Shown here piece by piece: positions 15,306-23,771 of a DNA stretch of 27,422 nucleotides. How positions within the stretch are numbered: the stretch's first letter is position 1; the number at the start of each line of letters is the position of its first letter. A model generated the notes under the pieces. It saw only the letters and a program-made list of their open reading frames with translations. It did not search any database and was not told where the DNA came from. This DNA comes from Bacillota bacterium (GTDB taxonomy: Bacteria > Bacillota > Clostridia > Christensenellales > Aristaeellaceae), in assembly GCA_023395615.1 (NCBI GenBank), contig JAEWYP010000059.1, positions 1 to 27,422 of the forward strand, read 5' to 3'. The translations under genes were made by a program, and so were the position numbers.

Positions 15306-15994
15306 GCCTTGCCGCCTCTTTCGGGTGGATGTTTCGCTTTTTTTCGCGGTTTCCGTTTCGCTCCTGACGTTTCCGCACGTTTGGGCATCCGCCGTTTCAA
15401 GACCTCATCCCCCGCCACGGAATACCCGAAAAAGCCCAGTTGAGCGCCAAGCGCGCAGTATTGCCCGTGCACGAAGGCTACCAGCCGCATCGCTCGCTCG
15501 TCGATGCTTCCGTCCGCGTGCAGGTAAGCCTGCCCGACGCGCACATCCGAAATTTCCGCAAGAAACAGATCGTGGCTCCCCAACGGGATTTTCTGTCGTA
15601 CCTTGCAGCAAAGGTACGCGGGCGCTTCCGCCAACGCGGGCGCGCAGGTAAGTGTGGGCGCGGGTATGGCATGCAGGCCAAGGGTCGCGAATTTATCGCC
15701 GTCCCGACCACTTTTAATCCCGCACAAGTCCATCGCGCGGCAAAGCGGCTCGCCGACGAGGTTTACGGTAAACTCACCTGTCCGGTCAATCAACCCGTAG
15801 CTGTAGCGTTCCGGGCGTACCGAAATGCCAAGCATCGGCGGCTTTGTGCAGCAGATACCTGTCCAGGCAACCGTAAGCAGGTTGGGCGCGCCTTCGCCCT
15901 TTAGCCATCCGTCGCCGTCCGCGCAGCCAATCAACACCGCGGGAATCGGCCCCAGAAAGGTTGTCGCTCCAATGGATACGAAGTTCGATTCCAT
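15302..15994 (-). CDS. Flavin reductase family (flavoredoxin-like) protein
   Basis: This 230-residue protein belongs to the FMN-binding flavin-reductase-like family, split-barrel proteins that pass electrons via bound flavin. The opening GPIPAVLIGC, the NLLTVAWTGICC segment and PPMLGISVRPERYSY near residues 52-66 are characteristic, as is the EFTVNLV strand. The C-terminal 30 residues are strongly basic (Lys/Arg-rich) and look disordered, an unusual extra. ATG 15994 follows AAGGGGGAAG. The partner enzyme and substrate are unknown. It is transcribed with the phosphodiester glycosidase gene it overlaps. Confidence 0.85.
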   Translation of the reverse strand: MESNFVSIGATTFLGPIPAVLIGCADGDGWLKGEGAPNLLTVAWTGICCTKPPMLGISVRPERYSYGLIDRTGEFTVNLVGEPLCRAMDLCGIKSGRDGDKFATLGLHAIPAPTLTCAPALAEAPAYLCCKVRQKIPLGSHDLFLAEISDVRVGQAYLHADGSIDERAMRLVAFVHGQYCALGAQLGFFGYSVAGDEVLKRRMPKRAETSGAKRKPRKKAKHPPERGGKA

Positions 15995-16008
15995 ATTTTT
16001 CTTCCCCC

Positions 16009-16037
16009 TTGATCGCTTCTTCGCTTCCGTGTACAAT
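16009..16037 (+). promoter_or_regulatory. Putative sigma-A promoter of the phosphoesterase-like gene
   Basis: TTGATC at 16009-16014 and TACAAT at 16032-16037 are separated by 17 bases. Transcription would begin near 16044, leaving a leader of about 35 bases that carries AAGGAGGGG at 16064-16072. Confidence 0.7.
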
Positions 16038-16065
16038 GATAAGCGTTCGTCCCATCATCACGCAA
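16032..16065. promoter_or_regulatory. Overlapping divergent -10 elements and minus-strand promoter
   Basis: On the minus strand TTGCGT (16065-16060) and TATCAT (16041-16036), 18 bases apart, should serve the flavin reductase gene. Its -10 element overlaps by two bases the plus-strand -10 TACAAT at 16032-16037. The minus -35 also touches the ribosome binding site of the plus-strand gene. The two polymerases could not bind at once. Confidence 0.6.
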
Positions 16066-16078
16066 GGAGGGGATTCCT

Positions 16079-16972
16079 CTGGCCCGCGCCCGCTATGATT
16101 TTAAATATCGCAAACCGCCCCGTCGTAAGCTTCGCCTGTCCAGGATCGTTCTTTTACTCCTGGTGGCGGTACTGATTGCCTATCCGTTTTATGAGGGTCG
16201 CCACGTGAATGTTGAGAATACGACACTGACAATCGACGGCCTTCCCTCCACCCTGAAAAACATCAGAATCGTGTACGCTACAGATATTCTGGAAAGTGCC
16301 CGTTATCCGCAAAGCAGTGTGGACAGTCTGGTGAATACGATCAACGGTCTTAGCGCCGATCTGGTACTGTTTGGTGGCAACTATGCCGAAAACAGCGAAG
16401 CGACCGTTTCGTTTTTTGAGCATCTGCCTGGTATCCACGCACGGTTGGGCGTATACGGCGTGCTGGGCGATTGTGACCGTGCCGGACCGGACAGCGATAT
16501 TACGCCACTGATTAAAGCCATGGAGAATGCAGGCGTTACGCCGCTGGTCAACAGCGTTGCCAAGGTGAAAATCGGCCAGACGGCGCTGTTCCTCGCCGGA
16601 TCGGACGATAAACTGAGCGGTCAGCCAGACCTGACGGGGCTTGCATCGCAGGTTCGGGTAGCGGACTTTGTGATATTCCTGGGAAATCATCCCGACCTGT
16701 TAACCGAGGCGTTGAAAGCCACCAGTGCCGATGGCGATAACCACTGGTTTGATCTGGCGCTCTTCGGGCATACGTTGGGTGGGCAGTTTACATTTATCGG
16801 GCTGCCGCTGAAAGCCAGCCTCGTACCCGCTGCGGGAACCCGCTATCTGTCCGGCTGGCGCACGGAAAGCCGGGCCAGCATCCTGATCAGCAACGGCGTC
16901 GGCACCCGCGATTTTCCGGCCCGTATCCTCGCGCCTGCTAAGATACACCTGATTACGCTGAAAGCTCAATAA
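16079..16972 (+). CDS. Membrane-anchored metallophosphoesterase-like protein lacking metal ligands, CTG start
   Basis: This 297-residue protein has a basic N-terminus, one membrane segment at about residues 22-36, and an outside domain with the layout of YkuE-type metallophosphoesterases. The five motifs are recognisable but altered: DxH reads Asp69-Ile-Leu71; GD reads Gly-Asn101; GNHD reads Gly-Asp131-Cys132-Asp133; the HNPD-type motif reads Asn203-His-Pro-Asp; GHTH reads GHTL with Leu233. Catalysis by the usual two-metal mechanism is therefore unlikely. No ATG, GTG or TTG precedes GTG 16163 in frame, which lies inside the membrane segment and lacks a ribosome binding site. AAGGAGGGG at 16064-16072 sits 8 bases before CTG 16079, in frame, so CTG is the probable start. 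Its function is unknown. Confidence 0.78.
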   Translation: MARARYDFKYRKPPRRKLRLSRIVLLLLVAVLIAYPFYEGRHVNVENTTLTIDGLPSTLKNIRIVYATDILESARYPQSSVDSLVNTINGLSADLVLFGGNYAENSEATVSFFEHLPGIHARLGVYGVLGDCDRAGPDSDITPLIKAMENAGVTPLVNSVAKVKIGQTALFLAGSDDKLSGQPDLTGLASQVRVADFVIFLGNHPDLLTEALKATSADGDNHWFDLALFGHTLGGQFTFIGLPLKASLVPAAGTRYLSGWRTESRASILISNGVGTRDFPARILAPAKIHLITLKAQ

Positions 16973-16977
16973 ACCGC

Positions 16978-17011
16978 ATCGCCCGAAGCCGTTACGCTCC
17001 GGGCGATTTTT
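16978..17011 (+). terminator. Intrinsic terminator after the phosphoesterase-like gene
   Basis: ATCGCCCG at 16978-16985 pairs with CGGGCGAT at 17000-17007, followed by a run of T to 17011. It overlaps the last codons of the convergent kinase gene. Confidence 0.8.
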
Positions 17012-17909
17012 CTGCCATTCGCACGGCGGTAATGCGCTCCAGCGTCGGCGGGTAAAGCGGTATGGGAAATTTCATCACCGCCGCCGCTGCGCAGGCCGCC
17101 GCGAACGATACGGTTTCATCGTCGTCCATCTCTTTCAGCAGCGCGTACGTACAGCCTGCCTTAAACGTATCGCCCGCGCCCAACGTGCTTTCCGCTTTCA
17201 CCCGATAGGCCGGGCGACGTTTTACGCCGCCTGCTTTGCGGCCATACAGCAAGTCTCCGCTGCCCGACGTGAAAATGGTCAACCCTTCGCCTGATTGCAG
17301 ATAACGAGTCAGCGTTTTTTCGCGTTCCTCACCGGGAAAGTTCCAGCGCAAAAACTCCCCGCTTACGGCGTTGATAGCCGCATGCGAAGCCAGATAGGAT
17401 TCCGGCGGGCAGTCAATGGTCACGTAAGGCAAACCCGCTTCCACACACAGGCGAGCAACGTTTTCGCTCGCATCCCCGAAAAACGGGTCAATCGCGGCGA
17501 CGCGGCAGCCCGCCAGATGGTCCGCGGTCGGCCGGTTCCAGCGGTACCCCTCCGGCCCCTGAAACGCTGTGAACGTACCCAGGCAGGTTCGCGCGTCCCC
17601 GTCCACCAGCACAAAATCCTCCAGCCCATCGAAGGTATCGTCATAGGTGAGCAGGCTCAGGTCTACCTTTTTTTCCCGAAAGTACTCCGTTACCCCGCTC
17701 ATGGTATTGCGGCCCATCCAGGTGCCTTCCATGCGCACGCTGCATCCCAGCGAATCCAGCACCGCCGCGCAGACGGCGGTTTCCCCGCCGATCAGGCGGT
17801 AACGGGCTTTCAGCTCGCCGTAACCGTCGCGCGGGGGCATTCCGTTTTGCAGCATCAGGCTTGTGGTCATCAAAATTTGGCCGTACAGATAAACATCCGA
17901 TTGTTTCAT
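16992..17909 (-). CDS. PfkB-family carbohydrate kinase
   Basis: This 305-residue cytoplasmic kinase transfers phosphate from ATP to a sugar or nucleoside. The ribokinase-family signatures are present: GGETAVCAAVLDSLG near 41-55, where GG-N is usual, and STLGAGDTFKAG at 241-252 with the catalytic base Asp247. Length is typical. ATG 17909 follows GGGGGAG; the longer frame to 18041 runs back into the GH31 gene and is rejected. It begins 19 bases after the GH31 stop codon, so its substrate may be a sugar released by that enzyme. Ribokinase-, fructokinase- and KDG-kinase-like activities cannot be told apart. Confidence 0.87.
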   Translation of the reverse strand: MKQSDVYLYGQILMTTSLMLQNGMPPRDGYGELKARYRLIGGETAVCAAVLDSLGCSVRMEGTWMGRNTMSGVTEYFREKKVDLSLLTYDDTFDGLEDFVLVDGDARTCLGTFTAFQGPEGYRWNRPTADHLAGCRVAAIDPFFGDASENVARLCVEAGLPYVTIDCPPESYLASHAAINAVSGEFLRWNFPGEEREKTLTRYLQSGEGLTIFTSGSGDLLYGRKAGGVKRRPAYRVKAESTLGAGDTFKAGCTYALLKEMDDDETVSFAAACAAAAVMKFPIPLYPPTLERITAVRMAEKSPGA

Positions 17910-17928
17910 ACAGTGATCTCCCCCGCCG

Positions 17929-20172
17929 TCAGGCAAGCGGAACGGTCTTCCCGCAGCGGTGCAGCACCACATGGAACGGCTTACGACTGTCCGTTTCCAC
18001 GGTGATATCGTCTCCACGCACGGTGAGCGTATAGCAGGCATCTACGTTTCCCTTCGTATCGGGGATGGTCAGCGTCAGTTCACCGTCTTCCGGCTCGTAC
18101 ACATGCAGGGTTACACCGTCGGCGTAATCGTAATCCGCCTGCGTCTCACAGGAACCCATGGGCAATACGGTGTTCTGCCGCACCATCAGGGGCAGGCTGT
18201 GGAAGTCGTGCGTCTCCCGCACCCAACGACCACCCTCCACTACCTGATTGTTCAACAGACTGGTCCAGCGACCTTCCGGCAGATAGTAATCTACATGTCC
18301 GTCTTCGTGGAACACCGGGGCTACCAGCAGGCTACCGCCCAGCATATATTGCGTATCACAGGGCTCGGCGGCAATATCGCCGGGAAACTCCAGCATCATG
18401 GCGCGCAGCACGGGTACGCCGTGTTCGTGCGCTTCCACCGCAGCGTTGAATATGTAGGGCATCAGGCGGCATTTCAGGTTCACGAATTCCTTGAGCACCA
18501 CGCAGCTTTCCTCGCCGAACAGCCACGGCACCCGATAGCTGCCGGAACCGTGCAGCCTGCTGTGGGAGGACAGCATCCCGAAGGCGCACCAGCGTTTGTA
18601 AACATCCGCAGGCGCGGTTTTCTCAAAGCCGGAAATATCGTGGCTCCAGAAACCGAAGCCGGACTGACCAAGGCTCAGGCCCGCGCGAAGCGTTTCCGCC
18701 ATGCTTACGTAGCAGGCGCTGTTGTCGCCGCCCCAGTGTACAGGAAACTTCTGCCCGCCCGCCGTGGCGCTGCGTGCAAACAGCATGGCTTCACCCTTGC
18801 CGCGTTCCTGTTCCAGCAGTTCGAATACCATCTGGTTATACAGGTAGCTGAAGTAATTATGCATCTTTACCGGGTCGCTGCCGTCGAAGTATTTAATACC
18901 GCGCACAGGGATGCGTTCGCCAAAATCGGTCTTGAAACAGTCTACACCCATGTCCAGCAGGCGTTTCAGATGGCCGCAGAACCAGGCTTTCGCCTCGGGG
19001 TTGGTTACGTCCAGTATCCCCATGCCCGGCTGCCAGAGGTCGCTCTGCCATACATCGCCGTTCTCTTTGGCGATCAGGTAGCCTTTCTCCATTCCTTCGG
19101 CGAAAAGGGAGCTGGCCTGCGCGATGTAGGGGTTAATCCAAACGCAGATATGCAGGCCGCGGCTTTTCAGGCGTTTCAGCATCGCGCGAGGGTCCGGGAA
19201 AGTATCCGGGTCCCACTCAAAGTCGCACCAGTTGTACCCCTTCATCCAGAAGCAGTCAAAATGGAACACGTTCAGGGGAATCTGGTATTTCTCCATTCCG
19301 TCGATCAGCTTGGTCACAGTCGCTTCGTCGTAGCTGGTGGTAAAGCTGGTCGTAAGCCACAAACCGAAGCTCCACGCCGGGGGCAGGGCGGGCCTGCCGG
19401 TGAGTGCGGTGTAGCGGTCCAGAATCGCCTTGGGCGTTTCGCCATAAATAATATCGTAAGTCAGGCTTTCACCGGGGTGGCTGAACTGCACGCGCTCCAC
19501 TTTTTCGCTGGCCACCTCAAAGCTAACGTCGCCCGGGGTTTCCACAAACACGCCGTAGCCGCGGTTGGTCATATAAAAAGGTACGGTCTTGTAGGATATT
19601 TCGCTGGCGGTTCCGCCATCCTCGTTCCAGCACTCCACAACCTGCCCATTCTTGACATACGGGGTAAACCTTTCGCCGAAACCGTATACTTTTTCGCCTA
19701 CATCCAGATAGAGCGAGTCGATCATGTAGCTTTTTCCGGTCGGTTTATGCAGGGCGCGGGCCATGCCGCGGTAGCCGGACTCGGTCAGGCGCCTGCCATC
19801 GGCCGAGTAGACCACGCTCCAGCCCCGCTGGGCCTTGCATACGGTGGCTGTCAGTTTGCCGCTTTGAATCGTCAGTTCCTGTTCGTTCTCTTCGATCAAG
19901 GGCTTCACGGGTTCTTCCGTCAGCTCATATTCCGGCCCCTGTTCCTGTACGCCGGTAAAATGCCGGATGTTCACCCGCAGAACGTTTTCCATAGGCGCGC
20001 TGAACGCAACCGTGAGCACCGGGCCGGAGAGTGTGTCTCCACGCTCGCGGATCGATACGCCGGGGCATAGAATCTCCACCCGATCCTTCGTGATCTTCGA
20101 GCGGTAGTATTCCACCGCAAAGCCAAAATCGAATTCCGGTTTTAACATCCAGTAGCCGTTGGTAAACTTCAT
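17929..20172 (-). CDS. GH31 alpha-xylosidase (YicI-like)
   Basis: This 747-residue glycoside hydrolase of family 31 most resembles alpha-xylosidases such as Escherichia coli YicI, which release xylose from alpha-xylosides such as isoprimeverose. The nucleophile is Asp416 in FKTDFGERIP and the acid/base is Asp483 in HWGGDN; WSHDISGF follows at 509-516. An N-terminal beta domain (to about 245), the barrel and C-terminal beta domains are all present. No signal peptide is seen, so it acts on imported oligosaccharides. ATG 20172 follows AAGGAG. It lies 50 bases after pyk and 19 before the kinase gene. Confidence 0.9.
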   Translation of the reverse strand: MKFTNGYWMLKPEFDFGFAVEYYRSKITKDRVEILCPGVSIRERGDTLSGPVLTVAFSAPMENVLRVNIRHFTGVQEQGPEYELTEEPVKPLIEENEQELTIQSGKLTATVCKAQRGWSVVYSADGRRLTESGYRGMARALHKPTGKSYMIDSLYLDVGEKVYGFGERFTPYVKNGQVVECWNEDGGTASEISYKTVPFYMTNRGYGVFVETPGDVSFEVASEKVERVQFSHPGESLTYDIIYGETPKAILDRYTALTGRPALPPAWSFGLWLTTSFTTSYDEATVTKLIDGMEKYQIPLNVFHFDCFWMKGYNWCDFEWDPDTFPDPRAMLKRLKSRGLHICVWINPYIAQASSLFAEGMEKGYLIAKENGDVWQSDLWQPGMGILDVTNPEAKAWFCGHLKRLLDMGVDCFKTDFGERIPVRGIKYFDGSDPVKMHNYFSYLYNQMVFELLEQERGKGEAMLFARSATAGGQKFPVHWGGDNSACYVSMAETLRAGLSLGQSGFGFWSHDISGFEKTAPADVYKRWCAFGMLSSHSRLHGSGSYRVPWLFGEESCVVLKEFVNLKCRLMPYIFNAAVEAHEHGVPVLRAMMLEFPGDIAAEPCDTQYMLGGSLLVAPVFHEDGHVDYYLPEGRWTSLLNNQVVEGGRWVRETHDFHSLPLMVRQNTVLPMGSCETQADYDYADGVTLHVYEPEDGELTLTIPDTKGNVDACYTLTVRGDDITVETDSRKPFHVVLHRCGKTVPLA

Positions 20173-20222
20173 AAGCCGTGCTCCTTACCCGTATGGATTT
20201 GATCGAATGATGATCGCCGGGA

Positions 20223-21980
20223 TCACTCCGTGCAGCTGTCGCAGGTAACCACACCGCGTTCGGCATCCAGCATAACGACGGCGCCGGTTTTCAAAATCCG
20301 TGTGGCGTTCTCCGCGCCAATGATGACAGGAATATCGAGGCTCATCCCCGCGATCGACCCGTGGCCGTTGGGATCTCCGTCCTCCAGCACCAGACCGGCA
20401 GCCTTGCGAACCTGCGGAAGCAGACGGTTGGTCGTTTGGTGGATCACCAGAATATCGCCGTCGTTGAAATTCTTCTCCGCATCCGATTCGCTTTCGCACA
20501 CACACAGGCTGGCGCGAACCTTCCGGTGGCTTACGCCGTGGCCGGTGACCAGAATGTGCCCCACCACGTGCACCTTCATCAGGTTGGTGGTACCGCTGAT
20601 ACTTAACGGCACGCCCGCCGTCATCACGACCAGTTCGCCGTTATGCAGCAGCCCCGCTTCTTCCCCGGCGCGCACCGCGCGTTCAAATAAATCGTCCGTG
20701 TTGTGGATTTCTTCAATTTTAAGCGGGATCACGCCCCAGCTGAGGTTCAGCCTGCGGCAAACGCTGTCGTCCATGGTGCAGCAGATAATCGGGCAGTCCG
20801 GGCGGTATTTGGAGATCATCCGCGCCGTGCGGCCGCTCTTGGTGACGGTAATAATCGCTGCAGCCCCCAGGTCGTGCGCGCTGGTGACGGTCGCGTGGCT
20901 GATGGCGTTGGTCACATCCGGGGTGTGTTCGTTCTCCCGCTCTTTAAAGCGCTTCACATAGTTGATGTCCGCCTCCGCCCGGAAGGCGATACGGGCCATG
21001 GTGCGAAGCGCTTCGACCGGGTATTGCCCCGCGGCGGTCTCGCCGCTTAACATGGTGGCGCTGGTACCGTCGTAGATGGCGTTGGCTACGTCGGTGGCCT
21101 CGGCACGGGTGGGGCGCGGGTTGGTAATCATACTTTCCAGCATCTGCGTAGCGGTAATGACCTGTTTGCCGGACGAATACGCCTTGCGAATCAGCATCTT
21201 TTGCAGCACAGGCACTTCTTCCAGCGGAATTTCCACACCCAGGTCGCCACGCGCCACCATCACTCCGTCGCTGACACGCAGAATTTCATCGATATTCTGC
21301 ACGCCCTGATGGTTTTCGATTTTGGCGATAATCCCGATATCCTTGCCGCCGTTACTGCTGAAGAGTTTGCGGATTTCCAGAATATCCGCGGCGCAGCGCG
21401 TGAAGGACGCGGCGACAAAGTCAATGTCCTTCTCAATTCCGAACAGAATATCAGCTTTATCCTGTTCGCTTAAAAACGGCATGGACAGTTGCGCGCCGGG
21501 CACGTTGACCCCCTTATGGTCACTGATGTCTCCGTCGTTTTCCACCCGGCAGGTGATCTCCTGATCGGTCAGAGAAAGCACCGTCAGGGAAATCAGTCCG
21601 TCGTCCAGCAGGATCACGGTTCCTTCCTTTACATCGCTGGGTAAATCTTTATACGTAATCGTGGCGTGTTTTTCATCCCCGGCCACCTGATCCGTGCACA
21701 GCACGAAGGTTTGCCCTCTTTTCAGGCTTACCTTGCCCTTGGCAAAGGTGCCCAGCCGAATTTCCGGCCCCTTCGTATCCAGCATAATGGCAATCGGCAA
21801 CCCCAGCTCTTCCCGAAGCTTTTTCACACGGGCCATCGTTTTGCCGTGCGTCTCGTGCGTGCCGTGCGAGAAGTTGAGCCTCGCCACATCCATCCCGGAA
21901 CGCATCATTTCACGTAAAACATCGTCGCTCTCCGTGGCAGGGCCAAGCGTGCAGACGATCTTTGTTTTGCGATATCTCAT
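20223..21980 (-). CDS. pyk: Pyruvate kinase with C-terminal PEP-utiliser-like domain
   Basis: Pyruvate kinase converts phosphoenolpyruvate and ADP to pyruvate and ATP. The 585-residue length equals the long Bacillus-type form. Visible are the N-terminal KIVCTLGPA, MLDTKGPEIR (66-75), the active-site signature IAKIENHQGV with Lys220, and MVARGDLGVEIP (241-252). An extra C-terminal domain (about 475-585) resembles the phosphohistidine domain of PEP-using enzymes. ATG 21980 follows GAGGAG, which overlaps the TGA of ogt 11 bases upstream. Confidence 0.96.
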   Translation of the reverse strand: MRYRKTKIVCTLGPATESDDVLREMMRSGMDVARLNFSHGTHETHGKTMARVKKLREELGLPIAIMLDTKGPEIRLGTFAKGKVSLKRGQTFVLCTDQVAGDEKHATITYKDLPSDVKEGTVILLDDGLISLTVLSLTDQEITCRVENDGDISDHKGVNVPGAQLSMPFLSEQDKADILFGIEKDIDFVAASFTRCAADILEIRKLFSSNGGKDIGIIAKIENHQGVQNIDEILRVSDGVMVARGDLGVEIPLEEVPVLQKMLIRKAYSSGKQVITATQMLESMITNPRPTRAEATDVANAIYDGTSATMLSGETAAGQYPVEALRTMARIAFRAEADINYVKRFKERENEHTPDVTNAISHATVTSAHDLGAAAIITVTKSGRTARMISKYRPDCPIICCTMDDSVCRRLNLSWGVIPLKIEEIHNTDDLFERAVRAGEEAGLLHNGELVVMTAGVPLSISGTTNLMKVHVVGHILVTGHGVSHRKVRASLCVCESESDAEKNFNDGDILVIHQTTNRLLPQVRKAAGLVLEDGDPNGHGSIAGMSLDIPVIIGAENATRILKTGAVVMLDAERGVVTCDSCTE

Positions 21981-21991
21981 AAAAAATCTCC

Positions 21992-22543
21992 TCACCCAAC
22001 AGTTTCAGTCAGATCAGCAGCAGATTCATCTCTTGTTTCCAGCTCCAGCAGGGATCGTTTCAGCGGCAGTCCGCCGCCGTACCCTACCAGTTTACCGCCT
22101 GCGCCCACCACCCGGTGGCAGGGGATAAAAATCGGCAGCGGGTTCCGGTGGTTCGCCATGCCCACCGCACGGGCCGCGCGGGGGTGGCCGCACAGAGCGG
22201 CCAGCTCTCCGTAAGTAACAGTGCGTCCATAGGGCACACTGGCTGTAAGCGTTTGCCACACCAGTTCCATAAAAGACGTTCCCAGCGGTGCAAGGGGTAA
22301 ATCAAACGATGTTCGTTCTCCCGAGAAATATTCGGTCAGCTGTTTCTGCGCCCGGGTAAGCAGGGGCGTTTGCGCAGGGACATCCGTGGGATACTGTTCG
22401 CCATTCAGGCGCAATTCACACAGATCATCGCCCCGCTGAACCAACGTCATCCTGCCCAGGGGAGTCTCCACAACCGCTGTTTGACAGGGCAAGCCTTTCT
22501 GTTCGGCATTTCTCGCTGCCGCAAAATCCAGTGTGATACCCAT
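21992..22543 (-). CDS. ogt: Methylated-DNA-[protein]-cysteine S-methyltransferase
   Basis: This suicide repair protein moves the methyl group from O6-methylguanine in DNA onto its own cysteine. The 183-residue protein has the acceptor motif IPCHRVVG with Cys142, the DNA-binding helix segment TYGELAALCGHPRAARAVG (110-128) and NHRNPLPIFIP. ATG 22543 follows GGAGGAG. The last 15 residues are an acidic tail. It is tightly followed by pyk, which carries the only plausible pyk ribosome binding site inside its stop region. Confidence 0.94.
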   Translation of the reverse strand: MGITLDFAAARNAEQKGLPCQTAVVETPLGRMTLVQRGDDLCELRLNGEQYPTDVPAQTPLLTRAQKQLTEYFSGERTSFDLPLAPLGTSFMELVWQTLTASVPYGRTVTYGELAALCGHPRAARAVGMANHRNPLPIFIPCHRVVGAGGKLVGYGGGLPLKRSLLELETRDESAADLTETVG

Positions 22544-22561
22544 GGCGCTCTCCTCCTTCGG

Positions 22562-23758
22562 TTACCCTTGCGGTTCGGCGGGGATTTGGATACGCAGGCT
22601 TTCTTCGCCGTAAACACCCTGTTTCAGTTTTCGCCACATCGTATAGGGCGCAAGGAACAGCGCCAGACAGCAGGCCGCCATGATGCCGTAATCACGCAGG
22701 AGATTGTTGCTGCCATCCACGCTGAACTCCACCATAACGCAGCACAGGATCGCCGCGATCGCCGCCAGCCAGGTGATGATCAGCCGCAAATCCGCGCCGC
22801 GCACCCGTAAAAAGAACAGCAGATAAACCGCCAGCCCCGCCAGCAGAACGCCGCCGAGTACCCTATGGCTCGTTAAATCCAGCACATGGTTGATCGGACG
22901 GATCATCAGATACCCTACCAGCGCCACGGCAGGCAGAAGAAGCCACGCGGCAACCGCCGTCTTGCGTATCTGGCGGATGTGCGCATACCGCACGCCCAGA
23001 ATCGCCAGCACAACCAGCGGGATCAGTGCGCAGGCAAGCTGCTGTACCCGGATAAATCCTGCTACCATATGCCCGTCGTCCCGCAGGCTTTCCAGAATAA
23101 TCTGCATTGCGCCAAAAAGCGCGTATACCAGCATCGCCGTATCCCCGGCGCGTGTTTTGCGATCCCTTGTGCGTCCAAAAAACAGAACCAGCGACAGTAC
23201 CAGTAGCAGTGCTGCAGCGGCCGCTTCATACCGGTATACCGCCATGCGCAGCAGGGTAAGCGTGCCCATTTTTTCAGTAACAAACAGCCACGGCATGATC
23301 TGAGCCAGCGATGTGGCTTCCACCTGCCGTCCGATCCCCAGTTGGCCGTCGGTAAACGCTTCGGCCAGCCGCAGGCCAATCAGAAGAAGTCCGATCGGCG
23401 CGACCGACACATCCAGCAGAACACCAAAGCGAACTTTCCGGATTTTCGCCGTCAGCAAAGCCGCCAGAAACAACCCGCACAGCGCGCCGATCAGGCTGTA
23501 TCCCCCGTCCCAGAAATGCAGCATTAGCCACGGTTGCGATACACTTTCTGTGAAATAGCTGTAATTAACCGCACAATATCCCAGTCGCGCGAAAAGCAGC
23601 CCCATCGGCAGGGCAAACAGGCCATACCAGCGCACTGTTCCCGCGGGAAGGCGCCTCACATAGCCCAGTACACCCGCAAGGCAAAGATATGCAAGCGTGC
23701 TTACCCCCGCGATCAGACCGTACCAGTACCCTGTAAGCCCCAACACGGAAAAGGTCAC
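22562..23758 (-). CDS. Lgt-like membrane protein with altered active site
   Basis: This 398-residue polytopic protein matches prolipoprotein diacylglyceryl transferase (Lgt) over its first 230 residues or so: ARLGY (57-61), WDGGYSLIGAL (83-93), APIGLLLIGLR (120-130) and ILESLRDD (221-228). True Lgt is about 260-300 residues; here a further 160 residues with four or five membrane segments follow. In Escherichia coli Lgt, His103 and Arg143 are essential: the His position is Ile90 here, Arg143 is kept as Arg130, the following Asn is Glu133, and the arginine in the late FRFIVE motif is Gln219. It may be a non-lipoprotein acyl or lipid transferase. The start is GTG 23758, with AAGGAGG 8 bases upstream and inside the end of the preceding gene. 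Confidence 0.75.
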   Translation of the reverse strand: MTFSVLGLTGYWYGLIAGVSTLAYLCLAGVLGYVRRLPAGTVRWYGLFALPMGLLFARLGYCAVNYSYFTESVSQPWLMLHFWDGGYSLIGALCGLFLAALLTAKIRKVRFGVLLDVSVAPIGLLLIGLRLAEAFTDGQLGIGRQVEATSLAQIMPWLFVTEKMGTLTLLRMAVYRYEAAAAALLLVLSLVLFFGRTRDRKTRAGDTAMLVYALFGAMQIILESLRDDGHMVAGFIRVQQLACALIPLVVLAILGVRYAHIRQIRKTAVAAWLLLPAVALVGYLMIRPINHVLDLTSHRVLGGVLLAGLAVYLLFFLRVRGADLRLIITWLAAIAAILCCVMVEFSVDGSNNLLRDYGIMAACCLALFLAPYTMWRKLKQGVYGEESLRIQIPAEPQG

Positions 23759-23771
23759 GGTCGCCGCCTCC

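Noticed and set aside
17959..20070. A 703-codon open frame on the plus strand opposite the GH31 gene
   Set aside because: The minus-strand frame has intact GH31 motifs and catalytic residues. The plus-strand frame is rich in His, Arg and Ala with no recognisable motif, as expected from the codon bias of the real gene.
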